DNA of 64,000 nucleotides from Bradyrhizobium sp. ISRA430 (GTDB taxonomy: Bacteria > Pseudomonadota > Alphaproteobacteria > Rhizobiales > Xanthobacteraceae). The position numbers and the translations under genes are program-made. This document shows positions 52,727 through 61,745 of the stretch, piece after piece. Position 1 is the stretch's first letter. Each line of letters starts with the position of its first letter. The stretch spans positions 7,976,501 to 8,040,500 of the forward strand of contig NZ_CP094516.1 of the NCBI RefSeq assembly GCF_029909975.1, read 5' to 3'. The notes under the pieces were generated by a model, which made no database searches, was not told the origin of the DNA, and saw only the letters and a program-made list of their open reading frames with translations.

Positions 52727-54994
52727 ATGAGCTTCCGCCGCGACACCCTCACCAAGCCGATCTTCGCTCTCGCGCGCGGCGCCTTGCCGGCGATGTCCGA
52801 CACCGAGCGTGAGGCGCTGGAAGCCGGCGACGTCTGGTGGGACGCCGATCTCTTCACCGGCAATCCCGACTGGTCGAAACTGCTGAGCGTCGCCCCGGCT
52901 ACGTTGACGGAGGAGGAGCAGGCCTTCCTCAACGGCCCGGTCAACGCGCTCTGCGCCATGCTCGACGAATGGAAGATTTTTTGGGAATGGCGCGACCTGC
53001 CTCACGAGGTCTGGCATTTCATCAAGCGCGAAAAATTCTTCGGCATGATCATTCCGAAGGAGTTCGGCGGCCTCGGCTTCTCGCCCTATGCGCATTCGGA
53101 AGTGGTGCGCAAGATCTCGACCCGCTCGATCGCGGCGGCCGTCACGGTGATGGTTCCGAACTCGCTCGGGCCGGGCGAGCTCTTGATGCGCTTCGGCACG
53201 AAGGAGCAGCAGCAACGCTGGCTGCCCCGCCTTGCCGACGGTCGCGACATTCCCTGCTTCGGCCTGACCAGCCCCGAAGCCGGCTCCGATGCGGCCTCGA
53301 TGGTCGACAGCGGCATCATCTGCAAGGGAGTTTTCGAAGACCGCGAGATCATCGGCCTCAGGCTCAACTGGCACAAGCGCTACATCACGCTCGGCCCCGT
53401 CGCAACGCTCCTGGGTCTCGCCTTCAAGGCCTATGATCCGGATCATCTGGTGGGCAATCAGGAGGAGCTCGGCATCACCGTGGCGCTGATCCCGACCGGC
53501 TTGCCCGGCGTCGAGATCGGCCACCGCCATCTGCCGGCGATGCAGGTGTTCCAGAATGGCCCGAACCGGGGCCGCGACGTCTTCATTCCGCTCGATTACG
53601 TCATCGGAGGCAAGGAGCGGCTCGGGCAGGGCTGGAAGATGCTGATGACCGCGCTCGCCGCCGGACGCGGAATCTCCTTGCCGTCGCTCTCGGCCGCGGG
53701 TGCGGCCTTGGCGGCACGCACCACCGGCGCCTATGCGCGCATCCGCGAGCAGTTCGGCATCTCCATCGCCAAATTCGAAGGCGTCGAGGAGCCGCTCGCG
53801 CGCATCGTCGCGACCGCCTACCAGCTTGATGCGGCGCGACGGCTCACCTGCGCGGCGCTGAATGCCGGCGTTCATCCCGCCGTCATCTCCGGCATCATGA
53901 AGCTGCACGCGACCGAGCGGATGCGAACCGCGGTCGACGACGCCATGGACATCCATGGCGGCAAGGCGGTGATCGACGGACCGCAAAACTATCTTGGCAA
54001 TCTGCACCGGGCCGTGCCGGTCGGCATCACGGTGGAAGGCGCCAACATCCTGACCCGCAATCTCATCGTGTTCGGGCAGGGCGCGATCCGCGCCCATCCC
54101 TTTCTGCTCGACGAGATGAATGCGCTCGCCGACACCGACCGCGAGCGCGGGCTGACCGACTTCGACAAGGCGTTCTGGAAGCATGTCGGCCACAGCTTCC
54201 AGACGCTGTTCCGCGCCCTCAGTCGGTGCTGGACCTTTGGCGCGTTCGCGCCCGCGCCGGACGCAGGCGAGGCGACACGGTTCTATCGCCAGCTCTCGCG
54301 CTATTCGGCGGCCTTCGCGCTCTGCGCCGACGTGGCGCTGCTCACGCTCGGCGGTGCGCTGAAGCGCAAGGAGATGCTGTCGGCGCGGTTCGGCGACATC
54401 CTCTCCGAGCTCTATCTGCTCTCGGCCGCGCTGAAGCGCTGGCATGATGAAGGCCGGCAGAAGGAGGATTTCGCCGCGCTCGAATGGTGCATGGCCTCCG
54501 GCTTCAAGACCATCGAGAACAGGTTCGCCGAGATTCTCGCCAATCTGCCGAACCGCTTCGTCGCAGGGATCCTCAAGCTCGTGGTCCAGCCCTTCGGCGC
54601 CCGCGTGCTCGGCCCAAGCGACCGCGTCGTGCACCAATGCGCCAGCCTCGTGCTGGAGCCGTCGGCCGCGCGCGACCGCCTCACGCCGGACCTTGCCCAT
54701 GTCGATGATGACTGCGGCTTTGCCCGGCTGGAGCATGCGTTCAAGCTGGTCGCGAGCACCGATGCGATCGCAAAGCGCATGCGGGCCGCGCATATCCACG
54801 ACTGGAAGGAGGCGGCGGCCAAGGGCGTGATCACGCAGGCCGAAGGCGAGCAGCTTGCGGCGGCGGGTGAAGCTGTCGCAAAAGTGATCGAGGTCGATGA
54901 TTTCGCGCCCGAAGCGCTGTCGCCGATTTACAAGAAAACCGGCGACGTGCATCAGTTCTTCCAGGAACTCGGGGAACAGAGGGCGGCGAGCTGA
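52727..54994 (+). CDS. fadE: Acyl-CoA dehydrogenase (FadE-like)
   Basis: 755 residues. FAD-dependent first step of fatty-acid beta-oxidation. The acyl-CoA dehydrogenase fold occupies about residues 70-440 (GLTSPEAGSDAASM, GRGISLPSLSAAGA, DAMDIHGGKAVIDGPQNYLG). A ~300-residue C-terminal extension (DUF1974) follows, as in E. coli FadE; E. coli is slightly longer (814) because of an N-terminal hydrophobic part missing here. The ATG at 52727 follows GAGG. Its stop overlaps the thiolase start (TGATG), so translation is coupled. Confidence 0.9.
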   Translation: MSFRRDTLTKPIFALARGALPAMSDTEREALEAGDVWWDADLFTGNPDWSKLLSVAPATLTEEEQAFLNGPVNALCAMLDEWKIFWEWRDLPHEVWHFIKREKFFGMIIPKEFGGLGFSPYAHSEVVRKISTRSIAAAVTVMVPNSLGPGELLMRFGTKEQQQRWLPRLADGRDIPCFGLTSPEAGSDAASMVDSGIICKGVFEDREIIGLRLNWHKRYITLGPVATLLGLAFKAYDPDHLVGNQEELGITVALIPTGLPGVEIGHRHLPAMQVFQNGPNRGRDVFIPLDYVIGGKERLGQGWKMLMTALAAGRGISLPSLSAAGAALAARTTGAYARIREQFGISIAKFEGVEEPLARIVATAYQLDAARRLTCAALNAGVHPAVISGIMKLHATERMRTAVDDAMDIHGGKAVIDGPQNYLGNLHRAVPVGITVEGANILTRNLIVFGQGAIRAHPFLLDEMNALADTDRERGLTDFDKAFWKHVGHSFQTLFRALSRCWTFGAFAPAPDAGEATRFYRQLSRYSAAFALCADVALLTLGGALKRKEMLSARFGDILSELYLLSAALKRWHDEGRQKEDFAALEWCMASGFKTIENRFAEILANLPNRFVAGILKLVVQPFGARVLGPSDRVVHQCASLVLEPSAARDRLTPDLAHVDDDCGFARLEHAFKLVASTDAIAKRMRAAHIHDWKEAAAKGVITQAEGEQLAAAGEAVAKVIEVDDFAPEALSPIYKKTGDVHQFFQELGEQRAAS

Positions 54995-56277
54995 TGGCAC
55001 GACCGGTTTTCATCGTCGACGGCAGCAGGACGCCGTTTCTCAAGGCGCGCTCGGGGCCGGGCCCGTTCACGCCGGTCGATCTCGCCGTGCAATGCGGCCG
55101 GCCGCTGCTGGCGCGCCAGCCGTTCGCGCCCACCGCCTTCGACCAGGTCATCCTCGGCTGCGTCAACGTGATCGCGGACGAAATGAATCCTGCCCGCGTC
55201 GCGGCACTCAGGCTCGGCATGGGCGAGGACATGGTCGCCTTCACCGTGCAGATCAATTGCGGCTCCGGCATGCAGTCGATCGACAGCGCCTACCGCTACA
55301 TCCGCGAAGGTCATGCCGACATGATCCTCGCCGGCGGCACCGAGGCGCTGAGCCACGCGCCGCTGGTCTGGCCCAATGCCGGCGTGCGCTGGTTCGCGGG
55401 GCTTGCCACTGCGAAGGGCATGGCCGCAAAAATCGCCGCAGCGCTGAAAGTGCGGCCACGCTTCCTGAAGCCGATCATTGGCCTCGAGCGCGGGCTGACC
55501 GATCCGATCACCGAATTGAACATGGGCCAGACCGCCGAGGTGGTCGGCCATCTCTTCGGCATCACCCGCGCGCAGTCCGATGCCTATGCCGCCGAGAGCC
55601 ATCGCCGGCTCGCGCACGCGCAGGCGCAAGGCTTCCTCAAGGGCGAGGTCGAGACCGCCTTCTCCCGCGACGGAAAATTCTTCGACCATGACGACGGCGT
55701 GCGCCCGGACTCCACGCCCGAGACGCTGGCGAAGCTGAAGCCGGTGTTCGAGCGTCCCTGGGGCCAGGTCACCGCCGGCAATTCCTCGCAGATCACCGAC
55801 GGCGCCTCCTGGGTGATCCTTGCCTCCGACGAGGCGGTGGTGAAGCACAAATTGTCGCCGAAGGCTGCCATCATCGACAGCAATTGGGCCGCGCTCGATC
55901 CGAGCATCATGGGGCTCGGGCCGGTGATGTCGGCGACGCCGCTGCTGTCGCGCAACAACCTCACCATCAAGGACGTCGAGACCTGGGAGCTGAACGAGGC
56001 CTTCGCCACACAGGTGCTCGGCTGCCTTGCCGCCTGGAATGACGAAAAATTCTGCCGCGAGATTCTCGGCCTCGACGACGCGGCCGGCGAGATCGATCGC
56101 GACAAGCTCAACGTCGATGGCGGTGCGATCTCGCTCGGCCATCCCGTCGGCACGTCCGGCAACCGCATCGTGCTGCACCTCGTCAACGCCATGAAGCGGC
56201 TCGGCACGCGCCGCGGCGTTGCCACGGAGTGCATCGGCGGCGGGCTCGGCGGCGCCATGTTGATCGAGGCGGTGTAA
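54994..56277 (+). CDS. Acetyl-CoA acetyltransferase / 3-ketoacyl-CoA thiolase
   Basis: 427 residues. Last step of beta-oxidation: cleavage of 3-ketoacyl-CoA by CoA. The acyl-accepting Cys89 is in QINCGSGMQ, with the NEAF motif, His383 in LGHPVGTSG and Cys413 in CIGGGLGG, all expected. The sequence is nearer to FadI-like thiolases than to PhbA, although PhbA-type activity cannot be excluded. Its ATG overlaps the fadE stop by one base, and the fadJ-like gene starts two bases after its own stop. Confidence 0.9.
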   Translation: MARPVFIVDGSRTPFLKARSGPGPFTPVDLAVQCGRPLLARQPFAPTAFDQVILGCVNVIADEMNPARVAALRLGMGEDMVAFTVQINCGSGMQSIDSAYRYIREGHADMILAGGTEALSHAPLVWPNAGVRWFAGLATAKGMAAKIAAALKVRPRFLKPIIGLERGLTDPITELNMGQTAEVVGHLFGITRAQSDAYAAESHRRLAHAQAQGFLKGEVETAFSRDGKFFDHDDGVRPDSTPETLAKLKPVFERPWGQVTAGNSSQITDGASWVILASDEAVVKHKLSPKAAIIDSNWAALDPSIMGLGPVMSATPLLSRNNLTIKDVETWELNEAFATQVLGCLAAWNDEKFCREILGLDDAAGEIDRDKLNVDGGAISLGHPVGTSGNRIVLHLVNAMKRLGTRRGVATECIGGGLGGAMLIEAV

Positions 56278-56279
56278 CC

Positions 56280-58376
56280 ATGGATTCGAAGATCATGACC
56301 GCGCTCGGCGATCGCGTGCTTGCGCTCGGGCCTCAGCCCGCGGCCGCCGGGCCCTATCGCCACTTCAAGCTGACGCGCGATGCCGACGGGATCGCCTGGC
56401 TGCTGTTCGACCGCGCCGACGCCAGCGCCAACACGCTGTCCGCGGACGTGATGGAGGAATTCGACGCCGTGCTCGCGGCGATCGAGACCGAGCGCCCCGC
56501 CGGCCTCGTGATCCGTTCGGCAAAGCCGTCCGGTTTCATTGCCGGCGCCGACGTCAACGAATTCCGCGGCGCCAGCGATGCCGCCATGGTGGAGACGCGC
56601 ATCCGCGGCGCGCATGCCGTGGTCGATCATCTGGAGGCGCTGCGGTTGCCGACGGTTGCGGTGATCCACGGCTTCTGCCTCGGCGGCGGGCTCGAGGTCG
56701 CGCTCGCCTGCCAGTCGCGCATCGCCATCGACGGCGCGCGCTTCGGCTTCCCGGAGGTGATGCTCGGCCTGCATCCCGGCCTCGGCGGCACCGCGCGATT
56801 CACCGCCTTGGTGAATCCGACCCAGTCGATGGCCTTGATGCTGACCGGCCGCACCATCGACGCGCGCCGCGCCAAATCGCTCGGCCTCGTCGACACCGTG
56901 ACGCAGGAGCGGCACGTCCACAACGCGGTGAGGGACGCGCTGTTCGGCCGGCTGAAGCGGGCCCGGCCGGGTCTTCTCACCCGCGCGGCCAGTTTTGGTC
57001 CCGTGCGCGGGCTGCTTGCCAAGCGCATGCGGAGCGAGGCCGCGAAGGCCGCCCCCCGCGAGCATTATCCGGCGCCATACGCGCTGATCGATCTCTGGGA
57101 GGCCCATGGCGGCAGCAAGGCCGCGATGCTGAAGGCTGAGCAGGCATCCTTCGCCAGGCTGATGGTGACGCCGACGGCGCAGAACCTGATCCGCGTGTTC
57201 TTTCTGCGCGAGCAGATGAAGAAGGCGGCGGGTACCGGCAGCACGGTCAAGCACGTCCATGTCATCGGCGCCGGTGCCATGGGCGGCGACATTGCCGCTT
57301 GGGTAGCGAGCCAGGGGCTGCGGGTCTCGCTGGCCGACATGAAGGCGGAGCCGATCGCCGGTGCAGTCAAGCGCGCCGCCGAGCTCTACGGCAAGATCAT
57401 CCGCAAGCCCACCGAGGTGCGCGACGCGCTCGATCGTCTCGTTCCAGACATGGACGGCGAGGGCGTCCGTAACGCTGATCTGATCATCGAGGCGGTGCCG
57501 GAAAAGCTCGAGCTCAAGCAGAAGGTCTATGCCGGGCTCGAGCCGCGGATGAAGCCGGGCGCGATTCTCGCCACCAACACCTCGAGCATCCCGCTCCAGG
57601 ATCTGCAGAGCGGTCTGGCGCGGCCGGAGCGGCTCGTCGGCCTGCATTTCTTCAATCCGGTGTCGCGGCTGCAACTGGTCGAGGTCGTCAGCCATGACGG
57701 CAACGACCCGCAGGTGTTGAAGGAGGCGCTTGCCTTCGTCGGCGCGATCGACCGCCTGCCGCTCTCCGTGAAAAGCTCGCCCGGATTCCTCGTCAACCGC
57801 GCGCTGACACCGTACATGCTGGAAGCGATGGTGATGCTGGACGAGAAGATCGACCAGCGCCTGATCGATGCGGCGGCCGAACAATTCGGCATGCCGATGG
57901 GACCGATCGAACTCGCCGACCAGGTCGGGCTCGACATCTGTCTGGACGTCGGCGACATGCTGCGCACGAAGTTCGGAGATCTGCTGCCGCCGACGCCGGC
58001 CTGGCTGCGCGATAAGGTCGCCAAGGGCGAGCTCGGCCGCAAGAGCGGAAAGGGCTTCTACGTCTGGAAGGACGGCAAGGCGGAGAAGGTGCCGTTGCCG
58101 GAGACCGGCCCGCGTGTCACCGACCAGATGATCGACCGGCTGATCCTGCCGATCTCCAACGTCTGCGTCGCGGCGCTTCGCGAAGGCATCGTCGACGATG
58201 CCGATGCGGTCGACGGCGCCATGATCTTTGGCACCGGCTACGCGCCGTTCCGTGGCGGTCCGTTGAATTATGCGCGCACGCGCGGCGCGGAAAATGTCGT
58301 ATCCACCTTGCGCGCGCTGGCCGAACGATTCGGCGGCCGCTTCGCGCCCGATCCGGGCTGGGATAATTTCAAGTGA
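56280..58376 (+). CDS. Bifunctional enoyl-CoA hydratase / 3-hydroxyacyl-CoA dehydrogenase (FadJ/FadB-like)
   Basis: 698 residues. The N-terminal crotonase domain (about 20-210) keeps both catalytic Glu (Glu139 in GGGLEVAL and Glu159 in FPEVMLG) and the oxyanion-hole SGFIAGADV. The dehydrogenase has the NAD motif VIGAGAMGG near 328-336, catalytic His456 in GLHFFNP and the C-terminal 3HCDH domain. It carries out steps 2 and 3 of beta-oxidation. It is the third gene of an operon with fadE and the thiolase, so the whole cycle is encoded together. Confidence 0.92.
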   Translation: MDSKIMTALGDRVLALGPQPAAAGPYRHFKLTRDADGIAWLLFDRADASANTLSADVMEEFDAVLAAIETERPAGLVIRSAKPSGFIAGADVNEFRGASDAAMVETRIRGAHAVVDHLEALRLPTVAVIHGFCLGGGLEVALACQSRIAIDGARFGFPEVMLGLHPGLGGTARFTALVNPTQSMALMLTGRTIDARRAKSLGLVDTVTQERHVHNAVRDALFGRLKRARPGLLTRAASFGPVRGLLAKRMRSEAAKAAPREHYPAPYALIDLWEAHGGSKAAMLKAEQASFARLMVTPTAQNLIRVFFLREQMKKAAGTGSTVKHVHVIGAGAMGGDIAAWVASQGLRVSLADMKAEPIAGAVKRAAELYGKIIRKPTEVRDALDRLVPDMDGEGVRNADLIIEAVPEKLELKQKVYAGLEPRMKPGAILATNTSSIPLQDLQSGLARPERLVGLHFFNPVSRLQLVEVVSHDGNDPQVLKEALAFVGAIDRLPLSVKSSPGFLVNRALTPYMLEAMVMLDEKIDQRLIDAAAEQFGMPMGPIELADQVGLDICLDVGDMLRTKFGDLLPPTPAWLRDKVAKGELGRKSGKGFYVWKDGKAEKVPLPETGPRVTDQMIDRLILPISNVCVAALREGIVDDADAVDGAMIFGTGYAPFRGGPLNYARTRGAENVVSTLRALAERFGGRFAPDPGWDNFK

Positions 58377-58383
58377 GAGGCAC

Positions 58384-58794
58384 ATGACTGAACAGGCCGA
58401 CACCGAGCCGAGCGGCGACCTCTGCATTCGCACGCTGGCAATGCCCGCCGACACCAACGCCAATGGCGATATCTTCGGCGGCTGGCTGCTGAGCCAGATG
58501 GACGTCGGTGGCGGCGTGTTCGCTTCGAAGGTGGCGAAGTCGCGCACCGTCACGGTGGCGATCGAGGCGATGAATTTCCGCAAAGCGGTCTATGTCGGCG
58601 ATCTTGTCTCGGTCTACGCCAATCTCGTTCGCGTGGGGCGTACCTCGCTCACCGTGCATCTCGAGGCCTGGGCGCTCCGTCGCGGCGAGGAGAATCCGTT
58701 CCTCGTCACCGACGGAAATTTCACCTACGTTTCGATCGACGAGCACGGCCGGCCGCAAGCGGTTCGCCAGCCGGACGCATCGATCGCGACGTAA
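58384..58794 (+). CDS. Acyl-CoA thioesterase (YciA-like hotdog fold)
   Basis: 136 residues. ANGDIFGGWLLSQMDVGGGVFAS is the conserved hotdog helix with Asn/Asp, typical of YciA/BACH acyl-CoA thioesterases. It hydrolyses acyl-CoA to free fatty acid and CoA. Starting seven bases after the fadJ-like stop, it is the last gene of the operon and could relieve CoA sequestration when intermediates build up. The ATG follows GAGAGGCAC. Confidence 0.88.
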   Translation: MTEQADTEPSGDLCIRTLAMPADTNANGDIFGGWLLSQMDVGGGVFASKVAKSRTVTVAIEAMNFRKAVYVGDLVSVYANLVRVGRTSLTVHLEAWALRRGEENPFLVTDGNFTYVSIDEHGRPQAVRQPDASIAT

Positions 58795-59014
58795 TCGCGC
58801 GCGGCGCGATGCCTCATCCTCGTTGTCATTGCCGTTACTGATCGCGGCATCTGTGAGTCGCCGCGTCGCGGCTTCGCCAAGAACCAGTCATAAAAGGGAT
58901 GAGGTCCCGGCGTACTCAGTTGCGTGTCGATTCGGGGACGAAAACGGCTGATTTGCCCTAGGAACCTTTGGGCAGAACCGTCGTTATTTGCCCGCACTGA
59001 GGACTCAACGGGCC

Positions 59015-59206
59015 ATGACGGACAGCTACATCATCGAAGTCAATTCAGAGACCGCAGGTATCGTCGTTCGCAATCAAGGAGGCTATTGTTTCTTCGCCTC
59101 ATCCCACCGCTTCAACCGCCTGGAGGGCCAAATCTTCCGCAACGCCCGCGAAGCCGAGCGCGCTGCAAGCAAGCTCGTTAACGGCGAGGTGAAGGAGGCG
59201 GCGTGA
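59015..59206 (+). CDS. Small conserved soluble protein
   Basis: 63 residues: a strand-rich first half (SYIIEVNSETAGIVVRNQGGYCFFAS) and a C-terminal helix (AREAERAASKLV). It looks like a small globular beta-beta-alpha protein; families of such proteins with unknown function are frequent in Bradyrhizobium. An ATG 27 bases upstream is possible. No partner evident. Confidence 0.55.
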   Translation: MTDSYIIEVNSETAGIVVRNQGGYCFFASSHRFNRLEGQIFRNAREAERAASKLVNGEVKEAA

Positions 59207-59272
59207 TCTCCCCGCCTGTCATTCCGGGCGCGCGCGAAGCGTGGGATCGGAATCTTTTGCCGCGCATGTTGT

Positions 59273-59425
59273 CCTTCTCCCCTTGTGGGAGAAGGTGGCG
59301 CGAAGCGCCGGATGAGGGGTTGCTTCCGCACATTCAGAGGTAAAAGAATCTCTCGCGGAGAGAGACCCCTCACCCGTCTCGCCGCTAGCGCGGCGAGCCA
59401 CCCTCTCCCACAAGGGGAGAGGGTG
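59273..59425. repeat. Intergenic repeat family D, copy 2
   Basis: CCTTCTCCCCTTGTGGGAGAAGG, GGCGCGAAGCGCC, GGATGAGGGGTTGCTTC, GAGACCCCTCACCCGTCTCGCC, and the closing CCTCTCCCACAAGGGGAGAGGG, matching the copy at 21833 in order and almost in sequence. It lies between the small protein and the NTF2-like gene (convergent). Confidence 0.8.
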
Positions 59426-59434
59426 AAAGAAGCA

Positions 59435-59899
59435 TCACAGCTTCGTCGCCGCCCGCGACAACAGCTTCCAGTCGTCGCCCTGCTTCTGCCAGTTCATCAG
59501 GATGTGAAGGTTGGTCGGCACTTTTTTCCCATCGGCCGCCATCTCCTGCTCTGCGACCCAATGGAAGCGCACGATCGCGGCGGGGCCGACGACCTTGATG
59601 GTCGGGTCCTTGTATTCGATCGACAGGAATTTCGATTTGCCGTCGGTGGCGTTGGCGATGAAGGTCGCCTTGTCCTCGACCTTGCCGCTGGAATGGCTGT
59701 AGCTCAGATCATCCCAACATAACGCGCCGAGTGCCTTCGGGTCGGCCGCGATCTGAGCGAGGCGGAAGGCCTCGACCTTCTTCGCCACGGCTTCTTCGTC
59801 CGCCGAGGCGGCCTGCGCCGGCATCGCGCCGGAAGCTGTGATGGCAATGGTGGAGACAGCCAGGGTCGAGAGAGCCAGCTCGCGCCGGTTGATGATCAT
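59435..59899 (-). CDS. Exported NTF2-like/DUF4440 protein
   Basis: 154 residues. A twin-arginine-like start (NRRELALSTLAVSTIAI) and cleavage near PAQA suggest Tat or Sec export. The mature part has the NTF2-like alpha-helix plus curved sheet (FRLAQIAADPKALGALCWDDLSYSHSSG, then FHWVAEQE), with one Cys. Function unknown; such proteins often bind small ligands. The ATG at 59899 has AGGAGG five bases before it; the longer frame to 60004 has no signal. Confidence 0.75.
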   Translation of the reverse strand: MIINRRELALSTLAVSTIAITASGAMPAQAASADEEAVAKKVEAFRLAQIAADPKALGALCWDDLSYSHSSGKVEDKATFIANATDGKSKFLSIEYKDPTIKVVGPAAIVRFHWVAEQEMAADGKKVPTNLHILMNWQKQGDDWKLLSRAATKL

Positions 59900-60054
59900 C
59901 GTTTCCTCCTTTTTGATCTTGCCGCGAGTGTTGCAGCCGCGCGCGACTTTGTCGAGTGTCACCTCGTCGTCATGCAATGCTCTGCATTGCGCGAGCGAGG
60001 TCATATTGATACGTCTTGCGCATTGATGCGCGGCGCGCGAGGGAAAGTACGGAA

Positions 60055-60729
60055 ATGATCGAGGCCATCGGCAGGGCGTTGCTGTTCGATATCGACGGCA
60101 CGCTCGCCAACACCGACCCGCTGCACTTGAAGGCTTTCAACCAGGTGCTCGGCCCCCGCGGCCATGTCTTCGATCACGTGCGCTTTTCGAAGGAGCTCCA
60201 GGGCTTCTCCAATGCATCGATCGGCGAGCGGTTTCTCACCGAGGAAGCGCTCGAGCGCCGCGTCGCGATCCTCGGCGAGAAGGAGGAGATCTTTCGCACG
60301 CTGGTGGCCGGACAGATCGAGCCGCTGCCCGGCTTGATGGCGCTGCTCGACCGGGCGGATGCTGCCGGCATTCCCATGGTCGCCGTCACCAACGCGCCGC
60401 GGCTGAATGCGGAGCTGCTGTTGTCGGGCCTCGGCATCACGGAGCGGTTCGAGGCGATCGTGATCGGCGATGAGCTTTTGCACGGCAAGCCGCATCCGTT
60501 GCCCTATCGGGAAGGGCTGCGCTTCGTCGGTGCCAGCGCCCAAGCCTCGATCGCGTTCGAGGACTCCCGCTCGGGCGTGCAGTCGGCCACGGCCGCCGGG
60601 ATTCCAACCATCGGGATACGGACGAGCCTCAGCCATGCTGACCTTGTTGCCGCCGGCGCGATCGCCTCCGCGAGTGCCTTCGACGATCCCGAGCTGCTCG
60701 CCCGGCTCGCGACCGCAATGGCGTGGTGA
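60055..60729 (+). CDS. HAD-superfamily phosphatase (subfamily IA)
   Basis: 224 residues. Motif I is LLFDIDGTLANTD (nucleophile Asp at 12), motif II is VAVTNAP, and motif III/IV is GKPHPLPYREGLR then AFEDSRSG. The cap between residues 20 and 90 is the helical C1 type typical of phosphoglycolate phosphatase and beta-phosphoglucomutase relatives. It likely dephosphorylates a sugar phosphate. In this neighbourhood glycerol-3-phosphate or a relative is possible but unproven. The ATG follows GAGGGAAAG. Confidence 0.85.
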   Translation: MIEAIGRALLFDIDGTLANTDPLHLKAFNQVLGPRGHVFDHVRFSKELQGFSNASIGERFLTEEALERRVAILGEKEEIFRTLVAGQIEPLPGLMALLDRADAAGIPMVAVTNAPRLNAELLLSGLGITERFEAIVIGDELLHGKPHPLPYREGLRFVGASAQASIAFEDSRSGVQSATAAGIPTIGIRTSLSHADLVAAGAIASASAFDDPELLARLATAMAW

Positions 60730-60828
60730 GGAGCGAGGACCCTTTGTCCGTTAACCGTGATCAGCTCTTGCATTGACCGATCGCGCGATCCGCCGCACCA
60801 TGCACCCAGTGATTTTGAGGCCATCACC

Positions 60829-61677
60829 GTGACCGGATTGACCCATCGCCAAGCCGAAATCCTCAACATCGCGCGCGCCTCCGGCCGCGTGATGGTCGAA
60901 GAACTCGCCCGCCGCTTTGAGGTGTCGGCGCAGACCATCCGGAAAGATCTCAACGATCTCTGCGAGCGCCGCTCGCTGACCCGCATCCATGGCGGCGCCA
61001 TCATCGCGTCCGGCGTCGAAAACCTCGCCTACGAGGCCCGGCGCTTCGTCGCCGCCGATGAGAAGAAGGCGATCGGGATGGCGGCCGCTTCGCTCATTCC
61101 CAACGGCTGCTCGCTGTTCATCAATATCGGCACCACGACGGAGGAGGTCGCGAGCGCGCTCACCTCGCACGAGGATCTGCTCGTCATCACCAACAATCTC
61201 AACGTAGCCATGCTGCTCTACCGCCATCCCCGGATCGAGGTGGTGGTTGCCGGCGGCACGGTGCGGCGTGCCGACGGCGCCGTGGTCGGCTCGACCGCAA
61301 CGCAATTGATCGGCCAGTTCAAGGTCGATTACGCCATCATCGGTGCGTCCGCGATCGACGAGGAGGGCGCGCTGCTGGATTTCGATTATCGCGAGGTCCA
61401 GGTCGCGCAGGCCATCATCGCGAATGCCCGCAGCGTCATGCTGGTTGCCGATTCGACGAAGCTTCGCCGCAGTGCTCCGGTGCGCATCGCCCATATCACC
61501 CAGATCCAGACCTTCGTTACCGATCAGGAACTGCCCGAACGCCTCGCCACCATCTGCCACAGCAAGGGCATCGAGGTGGTGGAGGCGCTGCCGAAGTCTG
61601 CCGATATCGACGAGGCGCAGGCCGAGGCCACACAGGACACTGCGCCGGAGGCATCCCCGGTTGTGCGATTGCGCTGA
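60829..61677 (+). CDS. glpR: DeoR-family regulator, GlpR-like
   Basis: 282 residues. The N-terminal winged helix-turn-helix (HRQAEILNIARASGRVMVEELARRFEVSAQTIRKDL) is followed by the sugar-phosphate-binding DeoRC domain (INIGTTTEEVA, ALDFDYREV-like LLDFDYREVQVAQA, VADSTK). Repressors of this type are released by glycerol-3-phosphate; here the glpD gene 1.2 kb downstream fits that role. The GTG at 60829 follows GAGG by eight bases and is better than the longer frame. An acidic C-terminal tail has no obvious function. Confidence 0.8.
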   Translation: MTGLTHRQAEILNIARASGRVMVEELARRFEVSAQTIRKDLNDLCERRSLTRIHGGAIIASGVENLAYEARRFVAADEKKAIGMAAASLIPNGCSLFINIGTTTEEVASALTSHEDLLVITNNLNVAMLLYRHPRIEVVVAGGTVRRADGAVVGSTATQLIGQFKVDYAIIGASAIDEEGALLDFDYREVQVAQAIIANARSVMLVADSTKLRRSAPVRIAHITQIQTFVTDQELPERLATICHSKGIEVVEALPKSADIDEAQAEATQDTAPEASPVVRLR

Positions 61678-61745
61678 GGCCGCGGTCGGCTGCCTAGCTG
61701 AACTCCGTTTCCTGCCTACCCCGCAAGGCGGCAGGTCCACTGTTC

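Noticed and set aside
52607..55000. 797-residue minus-strand open frame
   Set aside because: Antisense of fadE with typical shadow-frame composition.
55584..58583. 999-residue minus-strand open frame
   Set aside because: Antisense of the thiolase, fadJ-like and thioesterase genes, which have clear family motifs on the plus strand.
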